A DNA stretch of 64,000 bases from an uncultured Collinsella sp. (GCA_900541125.1 UQIK01000004.1:49658-113657); one strand, 5' to 3'. Numbered from the stretch's first letter, positions 32,976 through 42,343 are shown. A program made the numbers and translations. Notes: generated by a model not told the origin, from the sequence alone.

Positions 32976-33650
32976 ATGACGCTTGCCAAACCTATCAATA
33001 AATACATCGACTATATCGATGCCCCCGAGGACACGTTTGAGCAGTATGTCGAGAAGGCGTTAAAGTACAACTTTCGCTGCGTATTTGCGAACCTGCAGGA
33101 GTACGAGACGGGCCGCGCCATGCTCGAGGGCTCTGACATCATCCTTGCCGGCGCTATCGACTTTCCCCAGGGCACTATGACGCTTGAGGAGAAGCTTGCG
33201 AGGTTTGAGGAATACGCTGCGTGTGGCTTTACCGAGATTGACTACGTTTTGAATCAGGAGTCGGTTGAGAACCGCGATTTTGATGCCATCGAGCGCGAGA
33301 TGACTACCATTGCTGATTTTTGTCGCGCGCATGGCATCACTGACAAGGTGATCGTCGAGATGTGCAAACTGGACGGCGACGACGCCGCCAAGCGTCGTGT
33401 ATGCGAGATCGCGCTGGAGGCCAAGCCGGGATTCCTTAAGACATCGACTGGCAGAAGCTTTGGCGGTGCTAAGCTCGAGGACGTGCGGCTGATGCACGAG
33501 GTGCTCGGCGATGCCGTGGCAATCAAGGCGGCGGGCGGTATCCATAATTACGAAGAGGCTTGCGCATTCATCGAGGCCGGCGCCAGCGCGTTAGGTGCAT
33601 CGGCGGGCATCGCGATCGTCGAGGGCACACCGACGGATGAGCGTCGCTAG
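32976..33650 (+). CDS. deoC: Deoxyribose-phosphate aldolase
   Basis: It cleaves 2-deoxyribose-5-phosphate to acetaldehyde and glyceraldehyde-3-phosphate in nucleoside breakdown. The 224-residue TIM barrel has the Schiff-base lysine in PGFLKTSTGRSFGGA and the second lysine in VAIKAAGGIHNYEEA. ATG at 32976 has a strong AAGGAGG ribosome site. No other nucleoside-degradation genes are adjacent. Confidence 0.93.
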   Translation: MTLAKPINKYIDYIDAPEDTFEQYVEKALKYNFRCVFANLQEYETGRAMLEGSDIILAGAIDFPQGTMTLEEKLARFEEYAACGFTEIDYVLNQESVENRDFDAIEREMTTIADFCRAHGITDKVIVEMCKLDGDDAAKRRVCEIALEAKPGFLKTSTGRSFGGAKLEDVRLMHEVLGDAVAIKAAGGIHNYEEACAFIEAGASALGASAGIAIVEGTPTDERR

Positions 33651-33799
33651 CAGACGTATTTGACCTGAGCGATAAAGCTTCACGACCACACGCCGTTCAT
33701 GTTCGGGACAATATGACATTTTTCCCGTTGTAAACGGAGTCGCGATGGGTGTTCTGTATGATGGCTCAGACAAGGTTGTTCAATGACAGGGAGGCATAT

Positions 33800-34642
33800 A
33801 TGGCAATCAAAGCCATCGCGATGGATATCGACGGTACGCTCACCAACGATCAGAAAGTGATTAGCCCGCGTACGCGCGAGAAGCTGCTCGCGGCGCAGGA
33901 GTCGGGCATTAAGCTCATTTTGGCTTCGGGCCGTCCCGCATGGGGGCTGCACGCCTTGGCGCAAGAGCTCGACCTTCAAAACCATGACGGTCTGCTGGTG
34001 GCCTTTAACGGCGCTCACGTCGTCGATGCCCAGACCGACGAAGTGCTGTTCGATCAGGCTATGCCTGCCGACGAATTGCATCGCCTGATTGATCACCTGC
34101 GTAATTTTGACGTGATCCCTATGATTTCGCTCGGTCGCGATCTGCACGTTGAGGACTCGTACCATTGCATGATCACGCTGCCTGACGGCTCGCAGAAAAA
34201 CATCGTCAAATACGAGCGCGATGCGTGCGATCTTAAGATTCGCGAGGTGGAGAGCCTGCATGAGGTCGCTGATGCTTATCCCGTGGACAAGCTGCTGACG
34301 GCGGGCGATCCGGCCTACCTGCAGGCGCATTACGAGGAGATGTATGCGCCCTTTAAGCAGACGCTTTCGGGCATGTTTACGGCCGACTGGTACTTTGAGT
34401 ACACGGCGCCCGGTATCGACAAGGCCCGCGCACTCGAGGGTGCCCTGCCCAAGCTCGGCATCGATGCCAGTGAGGTCGTATCGTTTGGCGACGGCCAGAA
34501 CGACAAGTCCATGATTGAGTGGGCCGGCACCGGTGTTGCCATGGGTAACGCCGTCGAAGAGGTTAAGGCTGTAGCCCAGATGGTGACCGCCGATAACAAC
34601 GAAGATGGCATTGCGGTGGCGCTGGATAAGCTGCTGGGTTAG
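33800..34642 (+). CDS. Cof-type HAD hydrolase
   Basis: A 280-residue HAD phosphatase of the Cof/YidA type. Motif I is MDIDGTLTNDQ, the cap domain follows, and motif IV is SFGDGQNDKSMIEWAG. The ATG at 33800 has GGGAGG upstream. Members act on sugar phosphates; the exact substrate is unknown. A short terminator hairpin separates it from the next HAD gene. Confidence 0.88.
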   Translation: MAIKAIAMDIDGTLTNDQKVISPRTREKLLAAQESGIKLILASGRPAWGLHALAQELDLQNHDGLLVAFNGAHVVDAQTDEVLFDQAMPADELHRLIDHLRNFDVIPMISLGRDLHVEDSYHCMITLPDGSQKNIVKYERDACDLKIREVESLHEVADAYPVDKLLTAGDPAYLQAHYEEMYAPFKQTLSGMFTADWYFEYTAPGIDKARALEGALPKLGIDASEVVSFGDGQNDKSMIEWAGTGVAMGNAVEEVKAVAQMVTADNNEDGIAVALDKLLG

Positions 34643-34665
34643 AATCGCCGATTAATGCATGGCTC

Positions 34666-34691
34666 GGGCGCCTGCTTGCGGGCGTCCTTTT
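34666..34691 (+). terminator. Terminator between two HAD genes
   Basis: GGGCGCC (34666-34672) pairs with GGCGTCC (34681-34687), followed by TTTT. It ends 15 bases before the next start codon, directly against that gene's ribosome site. Confidence 0.65.
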
Positions 34692-34706
34692 GTTAGGGAG
34701 GGTGCC

Positions 34707-35366
34707 GTGTCCGCATTTCCGTTCGACGCCGTTATCTTTGACATGGACGGCGTCATTGTCGATACCGAGTATTACTACTTGGGCGAGACTGCCGCGTTTG
34801 CCAAGGAGCTTGGACTTAATCTGACTCAAGAGGAGTTGAATGGGCAGGTCGGTACCTCGCATCAGTTCTTCCTGCATATGCTGGTTGATTGGTTTGAGCG
34901 CGCCGGTAAGGGACACTTCACTGGCGAGGAGGCGTTGGCCCGTTGGGACGAGTGGGCGCATAAGCGTCCGCGTGACTATCAGGCTTTGATTAACCCAGGC
35001 GCCGTGGATACGATTCGAGAGCTGCCGCGCCGTGGCGTTCGCGTGGCGCTTGCCAGCTCGTCTCCCATGGTTAGCATCGAGGAAGTGCTCAACGCATGCG
35101 GGCTGTCTGATGCCTTTGAGTATGTGGTGAGCGGCGAGCAGTTTAAGGAGAGCAAACCCGAGCCCGACATCTACCTGCATGCGCTGGACCTGCTGGGGCT
35201 GCCCGCGAATCGTTGCTGCTGCGTTGAGGATTCCGTTCCGGGCATTACCGCGGGTAAGCGAGCCGGCCTGACGGTCATTGCCAAGCGCGAGGAACGCTTT
35301 GGCTTTAGCCAGGATGCCGCGGACAAGATTATCGACCAGCTGCCGGAGCTGCTCACGCTTTCTTAG
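34707..35366 (+). CDS. Beta-phosphoglucomutase-like HAD phosphatase
   Basis: A 219-residue HAD enzyme of the PGMB/phosphatase subfamily. Motif I is IFDMDGVIVDTE, motif II lies in VALASSSPM, and motif IV is CVEDSVPGITAGKRAG. Start is a GTG with a GGGAGGG ribosome site. It could be a sugar-phosphate phosphatase or phosphomutase. Two HAD genes follow each other here but are probably expressed separately. Confidence 0.88.
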   Translation: MSAFPFDAVIFDMDGVIVDTEYYYLGETAAFAKELGLNLTQEELNGQVGTSHQFFLHMLVDWFERAGKGHFTGEEALARWDEWAHKRPRDYQALINPGAVDTIRELPRRGVRVALASSSPMVSIEEVLNACGLSDAFEYVVSGEQFKESKPEPDIYLHALDLLGLPANRCCCVEDSVPGITAGKRAGLTVIAKREERFGFSQDAADKIIDQLPELLTLS

Positions 35367-35449
35367 GAGCGCGGTAGTTGCGCGTTTTTCGGGTCAGATG
35401 AGTAAATACCCGACATTTTGGTGCGGCAGCAAGCATACTTTATGCTAAT

Positions 35450-35490
35450 GCGGGCTTAAGGGCTTGTTGAATGCCCTTAAGCCCGCTTTT
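35450..35490 (+). terminator. Terminator before the GntR gene
   Basis: A perfect 14-bp stem (35450-35463 with 35473-35486) and TTTT tail. It ends about 27 bases before the gntR start codon. Confidence 0.88.
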
Positions 35491-35516
35491 GACTTAATTG
35501 TGCTGGGAGAGGGTAT

Positions 35517-36260
35517 ATGCCACCGACTGAAGGGCTAACTGACGGCAAAGCAGCGATACCGCTGTACCAACAGGTTATCGATATCATTAAAAACGAAATC
35601 AATTCCGGTGCCTACAAGGCGGGCGCGCGGATACCCAACGAATTCGAATTGGCTGAGAACTATAAAGTTGGCCGCGTTACCGTGCGACGCGCTATTGAGG
35701 AGCTCGTCCAGCAGGGCTATCTAACGAAGCGGCAGGGGAAAGGCACGTTTGTCAATGCCCCCAAGCTTAAGCGCAAGATTCGCCAGAAGGATGACGTCCA
35801 GAGTTTTTCGGACGCATGCCGCGTTAACGGAATGGAGCCGGGGGCGTGCGTCATTTCGAGAAAGATACTGCCGGCAGATTCTACCGAAGCGCAGTTCTTT
35901 GGTGTTCCCGTTGGAACTGATTTGATTTGCGTTGAGCGTGTACGTACTGCCGATGGAGTCCCCGTCATGCTCGAGAACAACATATACGTTTACGAGGACA
36001 ACGCCTATCTATCAACGGCACCTCTATCTAACCAATCCATTTTTGAGTCCGTGCGCAACCGAACGGGCCGCACGCCCGCGTTTACCGACCCGTGCACGCT
36101 CGAGATCGCGTGCGCGTCGCCCGAGGTCGCTCGGCTGTTGGCAGTTCCCGTTGGCGAACCCTTGTTTTATATGGAAGCCTTCTTTTTCGATGAGCAGCGG
36201 CGGCCGTTTATCATCGGTCGTCAGCGGATCGTTGGGTCTCGCTACGTTTTTGACATTTAG
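35517..36260 (+). CDS. GntR/HutC-family regulator of the Amadori-type operon
   Basis: A 247-residue regulator with an N-terminal winged helix (YQQVIDIIKNEINSGAYKAGARIPNEFELA...VGRVTVRRAIEELVQQGYL) and a C-terminal UTRA ligand-binding domain. The layout matches FrlR, the fructoselysine operon regulator of E. coli. It is the first gene of a run of six on the plus strand, so it probably controls them. UTRA domains bind sugar phosphates or related effectors. Confidence 0.88.
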   Translation: MPPTEGLTDGKAAIPLYQQVIDIIKNEINSGAYKAGARIPNEFELAENYKVGRVTVRRAIEELVQQGYLTKRQGKGTFVNAPKLKRKIRQKDDVQSFSDACRVNGMEPGACVISRKILPADSTEAQFFGVPVGTDLICVERVRTADGVPVMLENNIYVYEDNAYLSTAPLSNQSIFESVRNRTGRTPAFTDPCTLEIACASPEVARLLAVPVGEPLFYMEAFFFDEQRRPFIIGRQRIVGSRYVFDI

Positions 36261-36270
36261 GACATTGCGA

Positions 36271-36310
36271 ATGGAAACGCCCGGTGGATCATCTCACCGG
36301 GCGTTTCCAT
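36271..36310 (+). terminator. Stem-loop between gntR and the transporter gene
   Basis: A perfect 16-bp stem (36271-36286 with 36295-36310) with an 8-base loop. The T-residues are inside the stem, so termination is probable but may be partial, setting the ratio of regulator to operon enzymes. Confidence 0.7.
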
Positions 36311-36478
36311 ACCGTTCACGGCGCGAACACAACCGTTCAACCGCGTTGCGGCAACCAGTTTGAAATTATCTTGATGAAGGAAAAAGCTGCTGGTAATCTA
36401 TGGGACGTCATAGAACGTTTGCCTTATGCAAGCGTTGAAGCGAGATGCGATGCAGTCTCGAGTTCTTTGGAGGTATCT

Positions 36479-37942
36479 ATGTCAGATACGAAGGCGAAGA
36501 AGACAAACAGACGTTTTAAGTTCAAATTACCGCATGTCTATACGATCATGTTCTTGCTGATCGTTGTCTTTGCGGTCCTGACTTGGATCGTTCCCTCGGG
36601 TCAGTATCAGCGCAAGACGATTTCGACAGCGGCGGGCGAGCGCGAAGTCGCCGTTGCTGGAACCTATGAGCAGGTCGATAAGAACTACACCGATTCCGAG
36701 ACCGGCGAGACCATCAATCTGGGTCAGGATATCTTCGCGGTCCTGCAAGCGCCCACTAAGGGCATCCAGGAGGCTGCCGACGTCGTTGCGTTCGTCTTAT
36801 TGATTGGCGGATCGTTCGCAATCATCACCAAGACCAACGCTTTGAATGCCGGCATGAGCCGTGTGATTAAAAAGCTCAAGAACAAGGACATCCTCATCAT
36901 TCCCATTACGATGACGTTGCTGTCCATTTGCGGCACTACGTTTGGCATGTCTGAGGAAGCCCTGCCGTTCTATGCCATCTTCATTCCCATCATGATGGGT
37001 ATCGGTTATGACTCGATGACGGCATTCATCATCTGCTTCCTTGGTCCTAACCTGGGATATTGTGCTTCGACCATCGACCCGTTTAATGTTTTGATCGCCC
37101 AGGGCATCATTGGCATCGAGGGCAATCCTCAGCTGTGGCTGCGCGCCGTTTCTTGGGTCATCTTTACTGCCGTCGGTATCGCATGGGCCATGCGCTACGC
37201 TATGCGCGTCAAGAAAAACCCCGAGTCGTCCATTACGTACGAGGACGACAAGCTCAAGCGTGTTGAGTTTTCCGTGACCGATGCCTCCATCGAGGAAGAG
37301 TTCACTACCCGTCAGAAGCTCGTACTTATCGATTTTGCCTGCGGTATGGGCATTATCGTCTGGGGTCTTGTTACCCAGGGCTGGTACATGAATGAGATTT
37401 CCGCCGTGTTCCTTGGCATGGGCTTGCTTGCCGGTATCCTGGGCGGTCTTGACCAGCAGACGATCGCTGAGGAGTTCGTTAAGGGTCTCGCCGATTTTGC
37501 GTACGCTGCTATCGTTATCGGTATCGCTCGCGGTATTCTGGTCATCGCCGAGGGCGGCATGATCATCGACACCATCCTCCAGGCGCTCGCTACTGCGCTC
37601 GCCGGTGCACCCGCTGCCGTCTACACCACGTTTATGTATATCGTCCTTGGCCTGCTCTCTTTGCTGGTTCCCTCGAGTTCTGGACTTGCGGCGCTCACCA
37701 TGCCCGTCATGGGTCCGCTGACCGAGCTTATGGGCCTCAATCCCGAAGCTGCCGTTACCGCGCTCCAGTTTGCTAATCAGACCATCAACACCATCAGTCC
37801 CGTGGCGGGCATGACGGTCGCCGGCCTTGCCGTGGCTAAGATTTCGTTTGGCCAATGGTGGAAGACCATTTGGAAGTTCTTCATTTTCATGGTTGTCTTT
37901 GGCCTGATCGTAACGGCAATCTCTGGCATGCTTCCGGTGTAG
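36479..37942 (+). CDS. YfcC-family transporter
   Basis: A 487-residue integral membrane protein of the YfcC/DcuC superfamily, with about ten or more helices. Landmarks are LTWIVPSGQYQRKT near the start, GMSEEALPFYAIFIPI, LVPSSSGLAALTMPVMGP and the late FANQTINTISPVAGMTV. Relatives carry amino acids or carboxylates, some by exchange. ATG at 36479 has TTGGAGG upstream. As the only transporter in the operon it should import the substrate. Confidence 0.88.
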   Translation: MSDTKAKKTNRRFKFKLPHVYTIMFLLIVVFAVLTWIVPSGQYQRKTISTAAGEREVAVAGTYEQVDKNYTDSETGETINLGQDIFAVLQAPTKGIQEAADVVAFVLLIGGSFAIITKTNALNAGMSRVIKKLKNKDILIIPITMTLLSICGTTFGMSEEALPFYAIFIPIMMGIGYDSMTAFIICFLGPNLGYCASTIDPFNVLIAQGIIGIEGNPQLWLRAVSWVIFTAVGIAWAMRYAMRVKKNPESSITYEDDKLKRVEFSVTDASIEEEFTTRQKLVLIDFACGMGIIVWGLVTQGWYMNEISAVFLGMGLLAGILGGLDQQTIAEEFVKGLADFAYAAIVIGIARGILVIAEGGMIIDTILQALATALAGAPAAVYTTFMYIVLGLLSLLVPSSSGLAALTMPVMGPLTELMGLNPEAAVTALQFANQTINTISPVAGMTVAGLAVAKISFGQWWKTIWKFFIFMVVFGLIVTAISGMLPV

Positions 37943-37951
37943 GTGGTTGTG

Positions 37952-39535
37952 ATGTCTGATCGTTTAACGGTCCTGACGTCTAAGAGCGTCTTTACCGGTA
38001 CGGGGGACCTGCCGTTCGAAGGTTTCGTAGCGGTCCGTGGCAATCGAATTGAGGCGGTTGGCACCAAGTGTGAGGTAGCTTCGTATTTGACCCAGGCGGA
38101 CGAGGTAGTTGATCTGGGCGACCGTACCGTCATGCCTGGCCTGATCGATGTGCATACCTTCTATACAGGCTGGGCGCTGCGGACGTTGGGGTCTGATCTG
38201 TCCGGCATCGCTGATGCCAAAGAGGCCGTGTCGCTCTTGCGTGCATGGAAAGAAGATCATCCGGATTGCGCGGCGGCTTTTGGCCACAGCCTACCCGAAA
38301 CGTTGGCATCGGATGCCGAGAACGCAAATACGGCAGCTGTGTTTGACGATTGTTTTGGCGATATCCCTGTCGTCTGCTTTACACCGGGTGCGGAGACCTG
38401 CGTTCTCAATGCTGCCGCCAGTGCACGATACGGCTTTACACCCCAGGCGTGCTATGCCGAGAAGATCTGGCGCATGATGAGCGATTTCCTCGCGCTGCCC
38501 GAGGTACGTGCGGGGTATTCGGACTACATGAGCATGCTTAACGAGCGCGGCGTTACCGCCATCAAGGAGATGGCGTTTGATGACTACTACGGTTTTGCCG
38601 ACGAAATGGCTCGCCGTGAGGAATCTGGTGAGCTGACGGTTCGCGTCTCTATGATGTCGCAGCCGGTGGGTGCCGGTGCAAATCTGGCATATGCCCGCGA
38701 GGCACGAGAGCGCTTCCGGGGACCGTTCGTTCGTTTTTCTGGCTTCAACCGTATGACCGATCGCGGCGTATGGGCGGGGCTTGCCGAGATGATTGACCCC
38801 TATGAGGACACGGCCGATGCGGGCGCTGCCGGCAAGACGGTTGTCGAGGAGCCCGAGTGGGATCTGATTGAGAACGAGCTGCGCGCAATTGATGCTGACG
38901 GCTTCCGATATTCCTTGCATTGCCAGGGCGATGGCGCCGTTCGTCGCACCGTGGCGCTCTATGCCTCGCTGCCTCGAGACGAGCATGGACGGTTGCTTCG
39001 CCGCCATGCGATTACCGATCTCGAGAACTCTGATCCGACCGATCTTGTCAAGTTTGGCAAGTTAGGTGGAATTTGCGAGGTCTATCCGCAGATTCTGACG
39101 CTGGACCGGCGCGAGGATTGCCTGTCGATGATGCGTCGACAAATTGGCAAGACGCGACTTTTGCACAGCTGGAATCGCCGCGGCATGGAAGATTCCGGAT
39201 GCACGGTGTGCTGTGGTACGGATTTGCCGCTGCTGATTCCGAGCCTGGGCGAGTCAATCTACAGTGCGTGCGGCGGATACTTCGACGATGGACTGCCCGT
39301 GAATGAGGCCAACGCGCTGACGCTTGTCGAGCTCTTGCGTGCTTGGACTGCCGGGGGCGCGTACGATCTGATGCGCGAAGACGAGCTGGGTACGCTCGAG
39401 GTCGGCAAGCTTGCTGATATCTGCGTGCTCGATCGGGATGTGTTCGACCTCGATTATCGCGACGCACGCGATCTTTCGGTTGATATGACGATGTCGGACG
39501 GACAAATCGTGTTCGATCGAAATAAGGAGGCATAA
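37952..39535 (+). CDS. YtcJ-like amidohydrolase
   Basis: A 527-residue amidohydrolase-superfamily protein (Amidohydro_3 type). The N-terminal strand region is VMPGLIDVHTFYTGW; the family normally has HxH at this point, but here the second histidine is Phe (HTF). Later features are SLHCQGDGAVRRTV, RRHAITDLEN and CCGTDLPLL, which keep other putative metal residues. The end VGKLADICVLDRDVFD is typical. It starts nine bases after the transporter stop. It may cleave an N-acyl or peptide form of the operon substrate. Confidence 0.85.
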   Translation: MSDRLTVLTSKSVFTGTGDLPFEGFVAVRGNRIEAVGTKCEVASYLTQADEVVDLGDRTVMPGLIDVHTFYTGWALRTLGSDLSGIADAKEAVSLLRAWKEDHPDCAAAFGHSLPETLASDAENANTAAVFDDCFGDIPVVCFTPGAETCVLNAAASARYGFTPQACYAEKIWRMMSDFLALPEVRAGYSDYMSMLNERGVTAIKEMAFDDYYGFADEMARREESGELTVRVSMMSQPVGAGANLAYAREARERFRGPFVRFSGFNRMTDRGVWAGLAEMIDPYEDTADAGAAGKTVVEEPEWDLIENELRAIDADGFRYSLHCQGDGAVRRTVALYASLPRDEHGRLLRRHAITDLENSDPTDLVKFGKLGGICEVYPQILTLDRREDCLSMMRRQIGKTRLLHSWNRRGMEDSGCTVCCGTDLPLLIPSLGESIYSACGGYFDDGLPVNEANALTLVELLRAWTAGGAYDLMREDELGTLEVGKLADICVLDRDVFDLDYRDARDLSVDMTMSDGQIVFDRNKEA

Positions 39536-39536
39536 G

Positions 39537-40388
39537 ATGTCTGAATCCAAGCCGACGCTGCGCCGCGAACAGATTGCGGGCATGAATATCCACTACATCA
39601 TGTGGTCGCTCGATTACTTCCTTGATGTGCAGCAGCGTTTGGGCTTTGAGTCCATTGAGCTGTGGTGTGCGGAGCCGCATGTGACACTCGACCATACGGG
39701 CTACTTTGAGGCTGAGGTCCTGGCGAAAAAAGCTGCAGACCGTGGGCTTAGGTATCGTACTCTGTGCCCCGAGAATGTTGTCTATCCTTGGCAATACTGC
39801 GCACGCAAACCGCTGCATGAACAGCGCAGCCTGGCGTACTTTAAGCACGGCATTGAGCTTGCCGAGGTACTTGGGTGCGACCGTATGTCCGTCAACTCGG
39901 GCTGGGGCGACTGGGACGAGGACCGCGAGGAAGCCTGGAAGCGCAGCCGCGAGCACATGTCCATTCTGGCGGAGTATGCCGGCGAGCACGGTCTGGTGCT
40001 TACGATGGAAAGCCTGCGTCCCGAGGAGAGCAACCTTGTGACGACGGTTTCCGATGCGAAGCGCATGATTGACGAGGTCGCGAGCCCGTACTTACAGCCC
40101 ATGGTTGATACAACCGCGATGGGCGTTGCAGGCGAGACGCTCGAGGACTGGTTTGCCGCCTTTGGTGATGGGGCAATTCACGAGATGCACTTTATCGACG
40201 GTGATCCGTATGGCCATCTGGTGTGGGGCGATGGCAAGCACGATATGGACGCCTTCGTTGCCACGCTCAACGCCCATGGTTTCGACGGCATGCTGGGCCA
40301 GGAAATCACGGACGGTCGTTACTATGATGACCCGGCGGCGGCAGATGCCAAGAACATGGCCGCATTCGAGAAATATCTGATTGACTAA
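39537..40388 (+). CDS. FrlC-like sugar isomerase/epimerase
   Basis: A 283-residue xylose-isomerase-like TIM barrel that resembles E. coli fructoselysine 3-epimerase FrlC. Matching points are LGFESIELWCAEPH, TLCPENVVYPWQY, VLTMESLRPEESNLV and the metal residues in PMVDTTAMG, EMHFIDGDPYGHLVWGDGKHD and GQEI. The ribosome site AAGGAGG lies inside the end of the amidohydrolase gene, so translation is coupled. It may convert psicoselysine-type isomers. Confidence 0.8.
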   Translation: MSESKPTLRREQIAGMNIHYIMWSLDYFLDVQQRLGFESIELWCAEPHVTLDHTGYFEAEVLAKKAADRGLRYRTLCPENVVYPWQYCARKPLHEQRSLAYFKHGIELAEVLGCDRMSVNSGWGDWDEDREEAWKRSREHMSILAEYAGEHGLVLTMESLRPEESNLVTTVSDAKRMIDEVASPYLQPMVDTTAMGVAGETLEDWFAAFGDGAIHEMHFIDGDPYGHLVWGDGKHDMDAFVATLNAHGFDGMLGQEITDGRYYDDPAAADAKNMAAFEKYLID

Positions 40389-40450
40389 AACAACTATCGG
40401 CCACGCAACCAACGTCATTGATTGTGGACCAAACAAGAAAGGAACTGGAT

Positions 40451-41419
40451 ATGAACGCACACGACCTGATCAAAGAGGCAATTGCCGAGAAGGGCAAGTT
40501 CGACAGCGTCTACTGGATTGCTTGCGGTGGCTCCATGATCGATTTGATCCCGGCTCATGAGCTTCTGCAGCGCGAGGCAACCACCTTCACTTCGTATATC
40601 TATACGGCTCGCGAGTTTGATATCATGCGCCCGCGCCGCTTGGGTGAGAAATCCCTAGTCATTGCTTGCAGCCACAGTGGCAACACCCCCGAGGTCGTCG
40701 AGGGCTGTGAGATTGCCCTTGCTGCCGGCGCTACGGTGATCGCCCAGACCGACAACGCTGGATCCAAGATTGACTCCGGCAAGTGGACCACGTGGGTCTA
40801 CCCGTGGGGCGAGGGTGTGCCGCAGGCCGAGGTCCCCGCTGGCATTTCGCTGTCGCTTGCGGCAGAGCTGCTCGATCAGCAGGAGGGCTACGCCGATCTT
40901 GCCGATATGTATGCCGGTATTGCCGAGATGGATAAGATTCTTCCCCCGGCACGCGAGAAGGTAAATGCCGAGCTGGGTGATCGCTTTGCCAAGCTTTGCC
41001 AGGAGCACGAGTTCTTCTATATTCTGGGCAGCGGTCCCAACTTTAGCCAGACCTACGGTTTCGCTATCTGCTCTCTTATGGAGATGCAGTGGCAGCACTG
41101 CAGCTACATCCACTCTGCCGAGTACTTCCATGGCCCCTTCGAGGCTACTCAGGATGGCGTTTTTTACTTCCTGCAGATGGGCTCCAGCGAGTGCCGTGCT
41201 ATGGACGAGCGCGCCCTGGCGTTCCTTAAGACGCATACCGATACGCTGATGGTGCTCGATGCCAAGGAGTACGGTATGGAAGCCGTGCCGGCGAGCGTCC
41301 GTGCCTATCTGGACCCGGTGCTGTTCTACGCCATGAACTGCGAGCTGCGTGCCGCACGCGGCAAGGTGTTTGACCATGATCCCGATTTCCGTCGCTACAT
41401 GGGCGTCGTCGAGTACTAG
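40451..41419 (+). CDS. FrlB-like deglycase (SIS domain)
   Basis: A 322-residue protein with two SIS (sugar isomerase) domains, similar to fructoselysine-6-phosphate deglycase FrlB. The first SIS loop is WIACGGSMID and CSHSGNTPEVVEG; the second is YILGSGPNFSQTYGF, followed by HSAEYFHGPFEA. It would split a 6-phosphorylated Amadori product into glucose-6-phosphate and the free amine. ATG at 40451 has AAAGGAACT upstream. Its neighbours, FrlC- and FrlD-like, support the role. Confidence 0.85.
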   Translation: MNAHDLIKEAIAEKGKFDSVYWIACGGSMIDLIPAHELLQREATTFTSYIYTAREFDIMRPRRLGEKSLVIACSHSGNTPEVVEGCEIALAAGATVIAQTDNAGSKIDSGKWTTWVYPWGEGVPQAEVPAGISLSLAAELLDQQEGYADLADMYAGIAEMDKILPPAREKVNAELGDRFAKLCQEHEFFYILGSGPNFSQTYGFAICSLMEMQWQHCSYIHSAEYFHGPFEATQDGVFYFLQMGSSECRAMDERALAFLKTHTDTLMVLDAKEYGMEAVPASVRAYLDPVLFYAMNCELRAARGKVFDHDPDFRRYMGVVEY

Positions 41420-41433
41420 AAGGGGCAAAGGCC

Positions 41434-42297
41434 ATGGCATTTAACGTTAACGCGCTCGGATTTGGCGACAACGTCGTCGATCGCTACGAGCATATCCACA
41501 CCATGTATCCCGGCGGCAATGCGGTGAACTTCGCCGTTTATGCCAAGAAATGCGGTGCCGCACGCTCTGCATACATGGGCATTTTTGGCAATGACGCCGC
41601 TGCCGAGCATGTCATTGCAAGCCTCGAGGATGAGGGTATCGAGCTTGACAAGTGCGAGCAGATGATTGGCGAGAACGGAGCGGCTCGCGTGACCGTCGTT
41701 GACGGTGACCGTGTCTTCCTTGGCTCCAACGAGGGCGGTATCCGTGGCGATGCGCGCTATGTCCTCGATCGCTTTGACCTTGCGTACATGAAGCAGTTCG
41801 ATGTGGTTCATTCGGGCAACTACTGCTTTACCGAGCGCGAGCTGCCCAAGTTGAAGGCTGCGGGCGTCACGGTCTCTTTTGACTTTTCGGACGACTCCAC
41901 CGACGAGTACTACGAGCAGATTGCGCCCTACGTCGATTTCGCTTTCTTTAGTGCGGCGGATGCCGCGAGCGAGGACGAGATTCGCGAGCGTCTGGCATGG
42001 GTGAAGGGTCTGGGTCCGCGTTTTGTGTCGGCTACGGCGGGCGCCGAGGGCTGCATTGCTTACGACGGCGAGCGTTATTACCGCCAGCTGGCTAAACCGG
42101 TAACGGACATGAAGGACACCATGGGGGCGGGCGACTCGTTCCTCACCTCGTTTTTGATGTGCTATCTCGATTCCGTCAAGCGTGGTGAGGATGGCGCCGA
42201 GGCCATCGAGCGCGCGCTCGACTTTGCTGCCGGGTTTGCCTCGACCGTGTGCGGCATGGAAGGTTCTTGGGGCCACGGAGCACCAATCGTCGAATAG
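41434..42297 (+). CDS. FrlD-like PfkB-family kinase
   Basis: A 287-residue ribokinase-type sugar kinase, closest in layout to fructoselysine 6-kinase FrlD. The N-terminal motif is NALGFGDNVVDRYEH and MYPGGNAVNFAVYAKK; the C-terminal PfkB motif is DTMGAGDSFLTSFL with the catalytic aspartate. It would phosphorylate the imported Amadori compound at C6 for the FrlB-like deglycase. It starts 14 bases after that gene and is the last of the operon. Confidence 0.87.
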   Translation: MAFNVNALGFGDNVVDRYEHIHTMYPGGNAVNFAVYAKKCGAARSAYMGIFGNDAAAEHVIASLEDEGIELDKCEQMIGENGAARVTVVDGDRVFLGSNEGGIRGDARYVLDRFDLAYMKQFDVVHSGNYCFTERELPKLKAAGVTVSFDFSDDSTDEYYEQIAPYVDFAFFSAADAASEDEIRERLAWVKGLGPRFVSATAGAEGCIAYDGERYYRQLAKPVTDMKDTMGAGDSFLTSFLMCYLDSVKRGEDGAEAIERALDFAAGFASTVCGMEGSWGHGAPIVE

Positions 42298-42303
42298 CCG
42301 AGC

Positions 42304-42338
42304 GGTCCCGGGGAGGTGCGGGTGCCTCCCCGGGACTC
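42304..42338 (+). terminator. Stem-loop after the frl-like operon
   Basis: A GC-rich stem near GTCCCGGGGAGGTGC pairs with GTGCCTCCCCGGGAC around a short loop. There is no T-run behind it, so it is more a stable 3'-end structure than a strong terminator. Confidence 0.6.
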
Positions 42339-42343
42339 GGTGT

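Noticed and set aside
35432..35446. Palindrome AGCATA-CTT-TATGCT as the GntR operator
   Set aside because: It lies before a terminator that separates it from the gntR gene, so a role in the operon's promoter is doubtful.
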